In this document: positions 12,201-24,200 of the stretch, one piece after another | Layout of the letters: the number at the start of each line of letters is the position of its first letter | Numbering within the stretch: position 1 is the first letter of the stretch | Assembly: GCA_034096865.1 (NCBI GenBank) | Contig: JAWQFJ010005913.1 | Coordinates: 1-64,000 of the forward strand | DNA length: 64,000 nucleotides | Reading direction: 5' to 3' | Origin: Theodoxus fluviatilis | Lineage: Eukaryota; Mollusca; Gastropoda; Cycloneritida; Neritidae | Made by a program: the position numbers and the translations under genes | Notes under the pieces: generated by a model | Database searches by the model: none | Told to the model about the DNA's origin: nothing | What the model saw: only the letters and a program-made list of their open reading frames with translations

Positions 12201-15200
12201 TTTTAGATCTTGTTTAATGTATAGCTGCTGACCTAGGGGTTCATTTCACAAACCCATGTGACAAAATGTTGCTACATGCATAAAGAACACACCCTGAACA
12301 TTACAGATCTCTACAATGCTCTGAATATTTTCTGCATAATTTCTAGTTCACAAAAAGTAGTTTCCGAAAAAACGTGAAAAAAGAAACCTTGGGAAAACTT
12401 GCTTTTTCCATCTTCTATGTATTTCCAATAGTGCTGGCAAAAACTCTCAAAGGGGTTAGGTTCTTTCTTCGCATTTTTACATGTTTTCTAGCATGTTTTA
12501 AATAGAGACTATTGGAATTACATTGCAGAGTGTTGAAACAACTCAAAAATGCTCATAAGTCAAAATCACCAAAAGTTGACATTTTGACCATTTTGATTGT
12601 GGTGTCTCCCCTTAAGATGCACACAGATGTACCAGCACCAACTCCACTCCCTGGCGAACATTCCAACCTGATGCTGGCTCATGGCTGCATACAAGGGTTA
12701 ATCGCACTACAATTTGCTAACGTTGCCCTCACAGGTGGGTGGGGAGAAGCAATGCTACTAAAGCATCTTGCTCAAGGATGCAGCTCAGAACTGCGCAGCT
12801 TCTAATGCCACACCCACTAGCCGCACAACTACAGGTCAAGCATGATAACAATTCAGCCACCTGCAAGACACTCAGGATATTGGTTGTCCGACCTACATAC
12901 ACACACGCACACACACACACCACGTACTTTTTGACTCACATGCGAAGCAAAAGTGTGTCTATGTACTCAGCCGTGTCGTCCGTCCGTCCGGGCGTAAAAA
13001 ACTTAAACTTTGGATTTTTCTCGGAGACTATTAAATCTATCAACACCAAATGTGGCATGATGGTGTATGATGACAAGGCCTCAAAAAACATACATAGTGA
13101 CTTGACCTTGCTTCAAGGTCAAGGTCACAGGAGCCATAAATGTGGTCTCAAAAACAGTCATTTTTCACATTTTCCCAATTTTCTCCCACGTTATTGAGAA
13201 TGGCGACCTTAGCTACAAGTGGTATATAGGTCAAAGCAAGCCCTATCTTTTGATACCAGTTTGGTTGACCTTGCTTCAAGGTCAAGGTCACAGGAGCTCT
13301 TCAAAGTTGGATTGTATACATATTTTGAAGTGACCTTGACCATGAACTATGGAAGATAACTGTTTCAAACTTAATAATTATGTGGGGCACATGTTATACT
13401 TTCATCATGAGACACATTTGGTCACATATCATCAAGGTCAAGGTCACTTTGACCCTTATGAAATGTGACCAAAATGGGGTAGTGAACCACTAAAAGTGAC
13501 TATATCTCATGGTAGAAAGTGCCAATAAGCACCATTGTGCTTCCTATGTCTTGAATTAACAGCTTTGTGTTGCATGACCTTGGATGACCTTGACCTTGGG
13601 TCAAGGTCACATGTATTTTGGTAGGAAAAATGTGTAAAGCATTTCTTTGTGTATGATGTCATTGGTAGGTTTAGTTGTTTGACCTTGACCTTGAAGGTCA
13701 CCTGAAGGTCAAGTTCATATAAAGGTCAAGGTCAAGCATGTGAGTCGTATGGGCTTTGCCCTTCTTGTTGACTGTAGTGGTCTTCTTTTTTCCTTGAATG
13801 TAATCATAGTTCCTTGAAATGAGTTCGCTTGTCAAAAAAAAAAAGACTGTTACACCACATTTAAACTTCATGAGATGTTGACAAATGCATGCATGCTGAT
13901 TGGCTGGTAATGTGCACAGGCAGCTTGACCTTGCTCTCATAGTACGATACTGAGGTGTTGACAACTGCTAAAAACTGCAGTTATAAACTGTTTCTTAGGA
14001 TGATCACTCAGGATACTGGTTCTCCGACCTTCACATATCCCATGCACATGTTTTGACCATAGTGATGTTCCTCTTCCTTGAGCATAAACACTGATTCTTT
14101 TTCATCATGAGTCCACTTGTCCAAGCAAGCATGCACCACGTGCCAACTGCATGTAATGTGACAAACACCTGCGCAGATTGGCTAGTGATGGCATGTGATG
14201 GGCATAGCTGTTGCTTTAGAATCACCATGAAATCTCTTGACTGGCTGCTAAGATCTCTGAGAATGGTGTGCATGAAATAGCAAAATAAATAACAGTGGGA
14301 AATAAAGTCACCTTGATTCCTGATTGAAACATTTTTTACTGAAGAGCCTGTGGGCATTTATTGAAAGCACGGAGTGCAAGTAGGTCTGAACAGCTGAGCT
14401 AGTAGTAGTACCTATGCCTGAAGAAAGCAGTGCTAAGTCAGAAATTTGAAGGCTGTTGCGCCTGGTAATCAAAGCAACCTTTTTTACTGCTTTTTTTCTT
14501 TTCTTTTTTACTGCATTAGTTAAAGATCTGTATGTTGGCTTTTCCTCAAATACTGTAATGCCCAGATTTGAAACTTTATATTGTCAGTTGCATGTGGTGA
14601 TAGCAACCTGTGTGCATATTTACCATCTGGTGCTTGATGTGGCTGGGTAATATGGTGCCAAGCCTGCTGTGCCCAGTTTCTTGAAATTTGCTTTGCTCAT
14701 GAAAGTGAGAATCCCTGGTGATTTTACGAGGCATTAGCTCCAAAACAGTTCCATTGACCACATTTGGTGCATGTGCCAGTGTGTTTGTGCCAGTGTGTCT
14801 GTTCCTGCATGTCTGTGCCAACGTGTCTGTGCCAACGTGTCTGTGCCAGTGTGCCTGTGTGCCAGCATGTCTGTGCCTGTGTGCCAGCATGTCTGTGCCA
14901 GCATGCCTGTGCAAGTGTGCCTGTGCCAGCGTGCCTGTGCCAGCGTGCCTGTGCCATCATGCCTGTGCCCGCATGCCTGTGCCAGCGTGTCTGTGCCAGC
15001 GTGTCTGTGCCAGCGTGCCTGTGCCAGCGTGCCTGTGCCAGCATGCCTGTGCCAGTGTGTCTGTGCCAGCGTGTCTGTGCCAGCGTGCCTGTGCCAGCGT
15101 GTCTGTGCCAGTGCCAGCGTGTCTGTGCCAGCGTGCCTGTGCCAGTGTGCCTGTGCCAGCATGCCTGTGCCAGCATGCCTGTGCTAGCGTGCCTTGCCAT

Positions 15201-18200
15201 CGTGTCTGTGCCATCGTGCCTGTGCCAGCGTGCCTGTGCCAGCGTGTCTGTGCCAGTGTGCCTGTGCCAGCGTGCCTTGCCAGCGTGTCTGTGCCAGCGT
15301 GTCTGTGCCAGTGTGCCTGTGCCAGTGTGCCTTTGCCAGCGTGCCTGTGCCAGCATGCCTGTGCCAACGTGCCTTGCCAGCGTGCCTGTGCCAGCGTGCC
15401 TGTGCCAGCATGCCTGTGCCTGTGCCAGTGTGCCTGTGCCAGCTTGTTTGTGCCAGTGTGTCTGTGAACTTGAAATGCTGGAAACTGTGGCACTTGCAGA
15501 GGCTGGGTGAGGTAGGAATCATGGAAGTTATGCTGTTGAACTTCATCTTCCAGAAGTTGATCACAAATACTGGCATTGAAAACCTTAGTTTTCACCTGGA
15601 GTCCATTTCTCAGGCAAGAAATCTCGAGAGAATCTTGAGGGCAAGGAGTTGCCTATGGCATCTCATTCACAAGGAGGCACTTCACTTTGAAGGAGGATGG
15701 CCGAGGTAGCTGTGGAGATACCTTGCTGCGTCTTGCTGCAGAGGCCTGGATGAACCAAAATGGCTGAGACCTTGCCCATTAGTGTTGCTGCTGAGAGACA
15801 TTAGTGCCTGTAATGTCCAAGAATGGAAAAGTATCTGCTGTTCAAGTGTTCATTTGTATATTTTGAAGAGTATGTGTATAGGTTATTTCTGGACAAACAC
15901 TGTCAACATTTTTTTTTCCGTTTGCATACACGAAGCACCATACATGTCCACTCTTTGAATTATGTCCCTTGAATTGATGGAAATGTATCGAGGCACAGCA
16001 TTTTCGACAGAATTGTCTACAATTGAACCCGGGTTGTTTTCTTTTCATTGAATAAGTCCCTGTGCCATTTGAGATGTCACCATGGTATGTTCAATGAAGT
16101 GAAAATCTGCTGTGGTGTCTGTATAGTCAGTTATTTCGTCTATCGGCAACTTCCTCACCAACTCTGGTGCCAGGACACAGCCATGTTCTCTTGGACTTCC
16201 TCCTTGCCAATTGATGATTGACCATTTCTTAGATGTCTTGCTCGCCCTTGGCTATCCTACCTTGCCTAAGAAATGCGCTCCTGTTCTGATTTTATAACTT
16301 CCTTTCAGTTGGGAAGTCTTTTCTTGTTGGAGTCCCCCTGTGGGTTTGCAGTAAGAATTGACCCACCGCATCTCCCTATGCGATTTGTAAGAGGCAAATA
16401 ACTAGGGACATCGTGATTTGATATGTGTTTACTCTAAAATGTTATAGTAATTTTTGTGCTTAATGCCCTTACATAGCCTACAAAGGCTTATAGGCCGTAA
16501 AACGCCATCCATCCATCCTTATTGGAGCTACAGTAAGGATCACCATAAGGCAGTGGAGAGGGAAGGTGCATTGAGCTGAGTGCTGCACTGTTGAGCACTC
16601 GGACTGCATGAAGGGCAGTTGGCAAAAAATCCTTGAGAGAAGGGGTTCACACAGACTCTGACATAGCAGGGGTGTTCAAAATTATTTCGGCTTACTTGCC
16701 CGCCGGGCTAGTTGGACACAAAAGTTACTAGCCCGCAACTTTTTTTACCAGCCCGCCTTCCATACACAAATAATGAAAAACTGAATGCAGTTTTTAAACA
16801 CACCAACTCAACATGACTTTATTGAAGATGTTATGCTATGTATTTTGCACAGCTTGAAATCAACAAAGCATAGTCCAACTTTAAGACCTGGCTAGAAAAC
16901 TGAAAAATAAATGAATCAATAAAACATCAAAACTTGTTATTCATAGCAACAACAAAGGATTATATTCAGAACTGTCTTTAACCATAAATTCAGATTAACA
17001 AAACAAAATTCACCCTAGAATCTCACCAGGTAGGAGACTATAAACTGTACAATACTGAGTAGTAATAAAAAAAAAACAATCCAGCTGACTAGAATACAAG
17101 AATACCTTGTAAACAAGTAAACATTAACCAACTCAAAGCTGATTAGGAAACTTCACAAAACAGAGGGTATTCTGGAATTAAATGAGAATAAACTGTTCAG
17201 AACTTAGTAGTAATCAAAAACAATCCAGCTGACTAGAAAACAGTAGAGCCATGTAAGCAATTAAACACAAACCAACTCAAAATTGAGTAGGAAACTCCAC
17301 AAGCTGAAACATATGGCATCCTGGTATAAAATGGAATGGCACAACTATCAATTATCATGCAACTTGACAATATTATTAGTTTATATTAATACTACCTTAC
17401 TGTCATCTTCTGATTGTAATCTCAATGTGCTAACAAAACAATCCTTTCCAGAACATGCTGTTCTCTTCTGCCCACCCCCACCCACCCATTGGCTTATCTT
17501 CTTCCTTTTACAGATTTTAGAACTACTTATAAATTGCAAAATAACACCAATAAAAAAGAATTCAACTTTGATCTCACTATCTTGAAGACTGTTAACTGTA
17601 CACGAGTACAACCTGAAAAATGTTGACCAAAAGCACATTAACAGTCAAATATAACCAGCTCAATACTGACCAAAACTTTCTTAAACAAATGAAATTCTAA
17701 AATTAAAAAAGCATCTATCACTTCCTTGTGAGTAGAATTTTTTTTTAAACTATGTTCACACTAGCCACTTTAACAGGCACTGATGAGGGTAGATGGAGGC
17801 CGGCAAAAGGCTAGGCATTAGCAGCAAATTTACTGAACTAATACTTGAGTGGCAGTGGTAATGTTCACTCTTCTCCACTGTAGTCAGCCATCAGTGTAGC
17901 AGAATCTTGTAGGTCCTCAATGTGCTCTCTGTCGAGAACACACCAATCCTCTTCTGAATCATCCCCCCATGCTGTTTCTTCCTCCACCTCAACAACACTA
18001 TCCTCATGCTCCACAACAGGATCAGTCACTGGAGCAGCAGAAGAGGCTCCCGGTCTCATGTAGGTGACTTCCTGTGCCTCACAGCACTCAGCCACACCTC
18101 AATGGCAGGCATTGGGTCAAACTCACTTATTCCATGTGACTGTAGCTGGATGGTCAAGAGGTCTGTCAGAGTGTCAGACTTCAGGGAACTTCTTTAGTCG

Positions 18201-21200
18201 CTCTTCACCTGCTTCATGGCACTGAAACCCCACTCACATTCTGCCTTGGAGGCTTCTGCTCTTCTCGCGGTTGGAGCTGCATTTCGCACTCCACAAGTGC
18301 CCCTTTGACTGTTCATGAAACCTGATGCTCTCCAGTTTGAAGTTGTCAGAACCAACAACAAACAGTGCTTTCTTGATGGTTCCATATCTGATGCAGTAGG
18401 TGCAGAACATTAGGTTCTCCGCCAAGTCAAAAAAAAGCCAGTCTCTTTTTTCCCCATCTTCGTTGAAGTGCCATTTTCCCTTGAACAGTCGACATATTTT
18501 TTCTTCGTATTCCTTGTCTTTCTTCTTCTTTTCTTCATCGGTTTTCTTTTGTTTCTTTTCTGGGGGTGGTTTATTCGCATCGCTAGTACGCACGACAAAC
18601 GCATCCATCGAGCACGAGTTGAGGACACTGAAATCTATTTTTAGCTTGTTGCGAGCGACGCTGGAACACTCAAGGCTTGAAGCGAGATGAAAAACATGGC
18701 AGATGCAGCGGCAGACAATATGACTGATGCTATCCAGTCACGGACAATTGCAAATAGAATCGAAGTGCTCCAATTATTTTACTCGCCCATCAGGCAAGTG
18801 ACTCTGCAGTTTTAACTAGCCCGACGCAATTTTAACTCACCTCGGGTGAGTGGGCAAGTGGGTTTGAACACCCCTGCATAGTAACAAACACACTTCCTGT
18901 GAGATGTCTTGATGCTATTCCAAGTTGCCAGTTTTGTTGGCCAAACCCTTCCATCTGTGCCAGATTAAAATCTGGTTGTTTTTGCAGTTGTTCTCAGATT
19001 GTGATTGCCAGGGTAGGTGGATGCCAGCTCTCCAATTTTCAGATTCAAACTGAGTTCTGACTGGAGCAGAACATCAAGCCTCACTTCTCCCAGGCAGTCC
19101 CTTGACTGCTAGAGGCTTATGGGAATGGGACATTGTAGGTTTAAGAAATGAACAGACTTTGTAATAGTTGTTGTGGGAATGCCTAGTAGAGAAGGTCATT
19201 TCCAATTAGACTTGCATTTCCAAACTGAGTCTATGACTGCATGTGCTCTTTGCAGGTTAAGATGGTCAGTGTAATCAGGATACAGTCCCGAAGCCACTGT
19301 GTCACAGAACGGCACTGTACCACCACCACCACTTCCTCCACCACCACCAGTGCCACCACTGTTGTCTCCTCCTTCAACCCCCTGTCCAGAGGCCAGCAGG
19401 AACACGGAGGGGCCACAGGTGTTCATTTCAACCCCAGTGATGACTATGCAGTCGTGAACAAGCGTCGAACTCCCAACCCTGAGGGGCAGCAAGAAGGAGA
19501 GGAAGAGGAGGGGAACGAAAGGGCTGGAGCCCCCTCAGAACCCCCTCGAGGTTACTTGGGCAGTGGTGTCAACCATGCCCCCCGCAGCCAGCCTCCCCCC
19601 TTGCCACCCCCAGTGGGTAAGTGTTTAGAATTAGAGAATGAGCAGTTGCACTGCTGAACATCATTATGACATATTTTAATGCTCTCATTTGTAAAACGCA
19701 TATGTAGGGGGAAAAGATGTGGCTTACACACTGACTTTTTTACATTTTACTTCTGATTAAAATGTTGTTTAGAAATAAAAACAAAGATTGCAGCTGAGAA
19801 TAATGTTCCAATTTCTGTGAAACACATCAATGTAAATGCTTGCATGACTGCACATAACGCCAGGAACAAAGCAAACTGCATAAACTAGATTCAGCAATGG
19901 GTGATGACTGTCTAAGTTGCTTGTGACATACCTCTGAGACCTGGTCATCGTCGGCTTGTATAGTCAATGTTAACAAATGGAAGATACTACTGGGACAAAC
20001 AGAAAGTATCATCAATAGGAATAGAATCCAGTGAAATTGCTGTAAATTTGGCCAAAATTAACTCTTAATGTCCTGTAAGGAATTTCACAACTACAAGCTT
20101 GTAAGGTTTCAGAGAAAATGACACATAACACGGTTGGTTTGTTAAAAAAATTCCTACTTCTATAATATTGTATGGATTTGTAAGAAATTTTTTGTGTGTA
20201 GTCAAAAATGAATGTTGGTCATTCTAAGATCAAATATGAAGTGTTTTTGATATTTTTATTTGCTTAATTTGCATATAATTAGCTTAATTATGGGTAAATA
20301 AATGGAAAGCCCAAAATCTATATATATGCACACTGTAATTTGTGATTATTTTATAATGATTCCTCAACATAACATCCGCAGTTGCTGGCTGTCTCATCTC
20401 ACATCACTTGCTTCCGAAGCAGGGGTAATTTGGCAGATGAATGATGTCCATCAGAAACAGAATGACCAGATAGGCTTTCATCTCCTCCATGGAAGTTTTG
20501 AATGTTCTGTTGCCACTCTACCTCACATAAAGTCTCATCATGGATTATGACGAACATTTCCTCTGGAAAGAGTTGCAGAAAATACGCTACTGGTTCTGCA
20601 TCAAGTCCGAGTGGTACTCGTGGACTAAATGCTTCTACGAAAGGATCGTTAGCAAACTCCTCGACAGTGTCTGAGCATTTTTCAATGCTGAAATCATCAT
20701 CCGATGATGAGGTCGAAATAATTTTCTCGTGGAAGTCCAATAAATCACTTATGTGGACACTGGAAACAGTTACATCACTCTGATCAGAGTCTCCGAGTCT
20801 AATGTGTTTAGATTGAACCATTTTGATTTTAAAAAACTAATCACTGCCTGAACCACAGTCGGCATTACTGCCATTTTCGCAGTGGAGAACACCCACAAAA
20901 AAATGAGTCAAAAAGCCAAATAACTCAGTAGAAACTTATCAAAATCTGTTAAAACACGGAGAAGCACTAACCATGCGGGAGTAGCGTAATAATTTCCTTT
21001 GTTGCTAGAGAGCTTCTCACCAGAGTTATTTCCCTTGGAATTCAAGGCATGAAACACAAGCGGTTACAAGTGGTTTAGGATTTAGACTCATGAGCGGTTA
21101 GGAGTGATACAGAACGTTAAGAGTTCAACAGAGAAAACTCAAACAGATCTAAATGCACAGCCACTTGGAAACTTCCATCACCATCTGTGTGATTTCCAGT

Positions 21201-24200
21201 GTGACTGAAGTGATGATGAGGCGAGCTGAAAATTTAGACCAGCAAAATGGGAAAAGCAGTGGCAGCATCATACCACTTCAGGCAGCTAAATCTGTGGGAC
21301 TCTCAGCCTTGGCAACATATCAGGCAAGCGGATATGATCATCTCATCAATTGGTACAGCGCTTGACCTGCTAGTCGCTTGCAGATAGTGAGTGCGACTTT
21401 CAAAGCTGCACAGATCCTAGAGTTGCATCTTTGAACAAGTTCCTTTACTCATTGCTTCTCACTATTCAGGAGTAAAATGAGTACCTGGTAGATCTGAGCT
21501 GGAAAATGTTGAAAGCTAACTTTGGTGTGCTATTCCCCAGCCTGGTTGCATGCTACTGAGGGAGTTGAGATGGTGTTGGAGAGATAAAAGATTGGCTCGA
21601 TGACCAGGGGGTAAAAGTTTGCAGTTTGAGCAACCATCATTGGATGGAAAGTTGCAATATGAAAAAGAGCGCATTTACCTTTACAGTGAAAACAAGTGAC
21701 CACATTAGGGAATTGTACAAAACTATCAAAGTCTGTGTGTAGGAAACCATGCAGCGTTGCTCAAGACACCCAGAATGTGCTGGCCGCACACCTGTCACAG
21801 AGTCTCACTTGACACAGAAGCCACTCATAGGGCTCCGTAGTTGCAGCTTTTGAAATGCGCTCAGTGACTGGAGTTTCCTCTCTCTTCTCACGCAGTGTTG
21901 GGTCTGGGCAACTCTGACGTGGAACACAACTACAACAAGGTGACTGTGCGGGAGTCCCTGGCAAGCATGTCAGCCCGCAATGCTCTCAACCCCTATGAGT
22001 TGGTGGCCGACGTGGAGAACATGTATGCCACGGTCAGTAGCCCCATGGACGTGCACTGTGCTGGTGGCCACAGGCAGGATGTTGAACTGATGGGTGCTTT
22101 GATCTGGCGAAGGGTGCATAAAGTTGCTTGAGCAATATGCTACAAAATGCAAGTAAAGAGTCTACTTTGATTTATGTCAAAATTGAGTTTTGGCTATTTT
22201 TAGCATCTGGGACCATTTTTCAGGAATCTCCGAGATTTTGAAGATAATGACAACTGTAAAAAGTAGTTTAATTCACAGTTTAGAGTGGTGCTCACCTTTC
22301 CACGTGGTGTGAAAAGCACTGAATCTGCATGGGTGGAATGGAAGAGTTGAATCTCCCATGGCATCACAACTGGTGCATATTTTTAAAATCTGAAATCATC
22401 AGTCTTTTCTAGGCTTTCTCCAGCCATGTTTGCTCCCCCTGGCAAGTCACTTGTACAACACTTCTGCCCTCTCTTGCAAGGACATTTTACACTCATTCCC
22501 TCTTGCCAACTTCAACAGTCATTTCTCAGAACAGCCTATCATAGGGTAGTCAAGTATAACCTGCAATAACTGCAATTTGAATCGTCAGATTTTTATCATT
22601 CTTTCACCAATTTACAGCTCAAATGTTGTAGTTTTGGGAGACATGAAGAACTTGGGGTCTTCAAACCCCACTCTGTACCTTTTGCTGGATCAGGCCACTT
22701 GTGTGCAATATGTGCCCTGAAGACTTTGGGTCTGAGTTTCCTATTCCACCAGTAATGCCATGGTGTGCATGCCATTTGAGAAATATATCATCGGGTTCAG
22801 TAAATTGTTTTGTTAGTAGTCTTTTACTGAGGGTACACATTGTGTTTGAATTAAGTAGAGTATCAAGCTATGGTACACTCAGCAACTGTTATTTAAATAA
22901 ACTCACTGTGTTGTCTCAAGTGACTCTTCTACCATTTATGGAAATGTAGACATTTTCATGTGCAAGGAATTTGTAAGGATATTCTGCTATTCTGTTAATG
23001 AAAAAGCAATATGACTCCCCCTCTTCCATCAGTAATGTGAATTGCTTTTGTGTTTTTGGATGAATGATTCTGCACACTCTTCATGGTCTTTGTTCTTTTA
23101 AGATTGCATTGGAAGAAGAGCTCTTGAATTTAAAGTGCATTACCCAATGATAATCAGTATTGAAATAGAAATATTTTGGGGAAAATAACGAGAAAGCAGA
23201 GAGGAAGCAATGGTGAAACAGAGGGGAAAGTCAAGTGCAATGGTGCTGGTCCATGACTGGAGGGCTGACCCACTGTTGCCCAGTGGCTGGCCCTGGTGGC
23301 ATTGACAGCTGTGTGGATACTCCAGTGCCGTCACTGGCCCTGGTGGCATTGACAGCTGTGTGGATACTCCAGTGCCGTCACTGGCCCTGGTGGCATTGAC
23401 AGCTGTGTGGATACTCCAGTGCCGTCACTGGCCCTGGTGGCATTGACAGCTGTATGGATACTCCAGTACCGTCACTGGCCCTGGTAGCATTGACAGCTGT
23501 GTGGATACTCCAGTGCCGTCACTGGCCCTGGTGGCATTGACAGCTGTGTGGATACTCCAGTGCCGTCATTGGCCCAGGTAGTATTGACAGCTGTGTGGAT
23601 ACTCCAGTGCCGTCACTGGCCCTGGTGGCATTGACAGCTGTGTGGATACTCCAGTGCCGTCACTGGCCCTGGTGGCATTGACAGCTGTGTGGATACTCCA
23701 GTGCCGTCATTGGCCCAGGTAGTATTGACAGCTGTGTGGATACTCCAGTGCCGTCACTGGCCCTGGTGGCATTGACAGCTGTGTGGATACTCCAGTGCCG
23801 TCACTGGCCCTGGTGGCATTGACAGCTGTGTGGATACTCCAGTGCCGTCACTGGCCCTGGTGGCATTGACAGCTGTGTGGATACTCCAGTGCCGTCACTG
23901 GCCCTGGTGGCATTGACAGCTGTGTGGATACTCCAGTGCCGTCACTGGCCCTGGTGGCATTGACAGCTGTGTGGATACTCCAGTGCCGTCACTGGCCCTG
24001 GTGGCATTGACAGCTGTGTGGATACTCCAGTGCGTCACTGGCCCTGGTGGCATTGACAGCTGTGTGGATACTCCAGTGCCGTCACTGGCCCTGGTGGCAT
24101 TGACAGCTGTGTGGATACTCCAGTGCCGTCACTGGCCCTGGTGGCATTGACAGCTGTGTGGATACTCCAGTGCCGTCACTGGCCCTGGTGGCATTGACAG

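Larger units (their letters stand above)
16667..18876 (-). mobile_element. hAT-family DNA transposon, internally deleted (2210 bp)
   Basis: The ends are exact inverted repeats, CAGGGGTGTTCAAA at 16667 and its reverse complement ending at 18876. They are flanked by CATAG at 16662-16666 and 18877-18881, a 5-bp target duplication. The CAG start is typical of hAT ends. Minus-strand coding keeps the first, zinc-finger part of a transposase and, fused close behind it, a C-terminal dimerisation-type segment. The catalytic core is missing. It lies antisense in intron 3 of the adaptor gene. Confidence 0.85.
10891..19255 (+). other. Intron 3
   Basis: This is a GT-AG intron of about 8.4 kb. It holds repeat segments near 11690 and 12615, an AAGGTCA-rich TIR element (12929-13769), a 12-bp minisatellite (14768-15466), a CATCC-tailed repeat (16325-16520) and an internally deleted hAT element (16667-18876). 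The stretches 10891-11680, 11790-12600, 13770-14765 and 15470-16320 show nothing I recognise. Confidence 0.6.
19617..21895 (+). other. Intron 4
   Basis: This is a GT-AG intron of about 2.3 kb. It contains a piggyBac-like transposase fragment (20399-20821, minus) and a SINE-like segment (about 21335-21545). The AT-rich 19640-20390 and 20830-21330 hold nothing I recognise. Confidence 0.6.
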
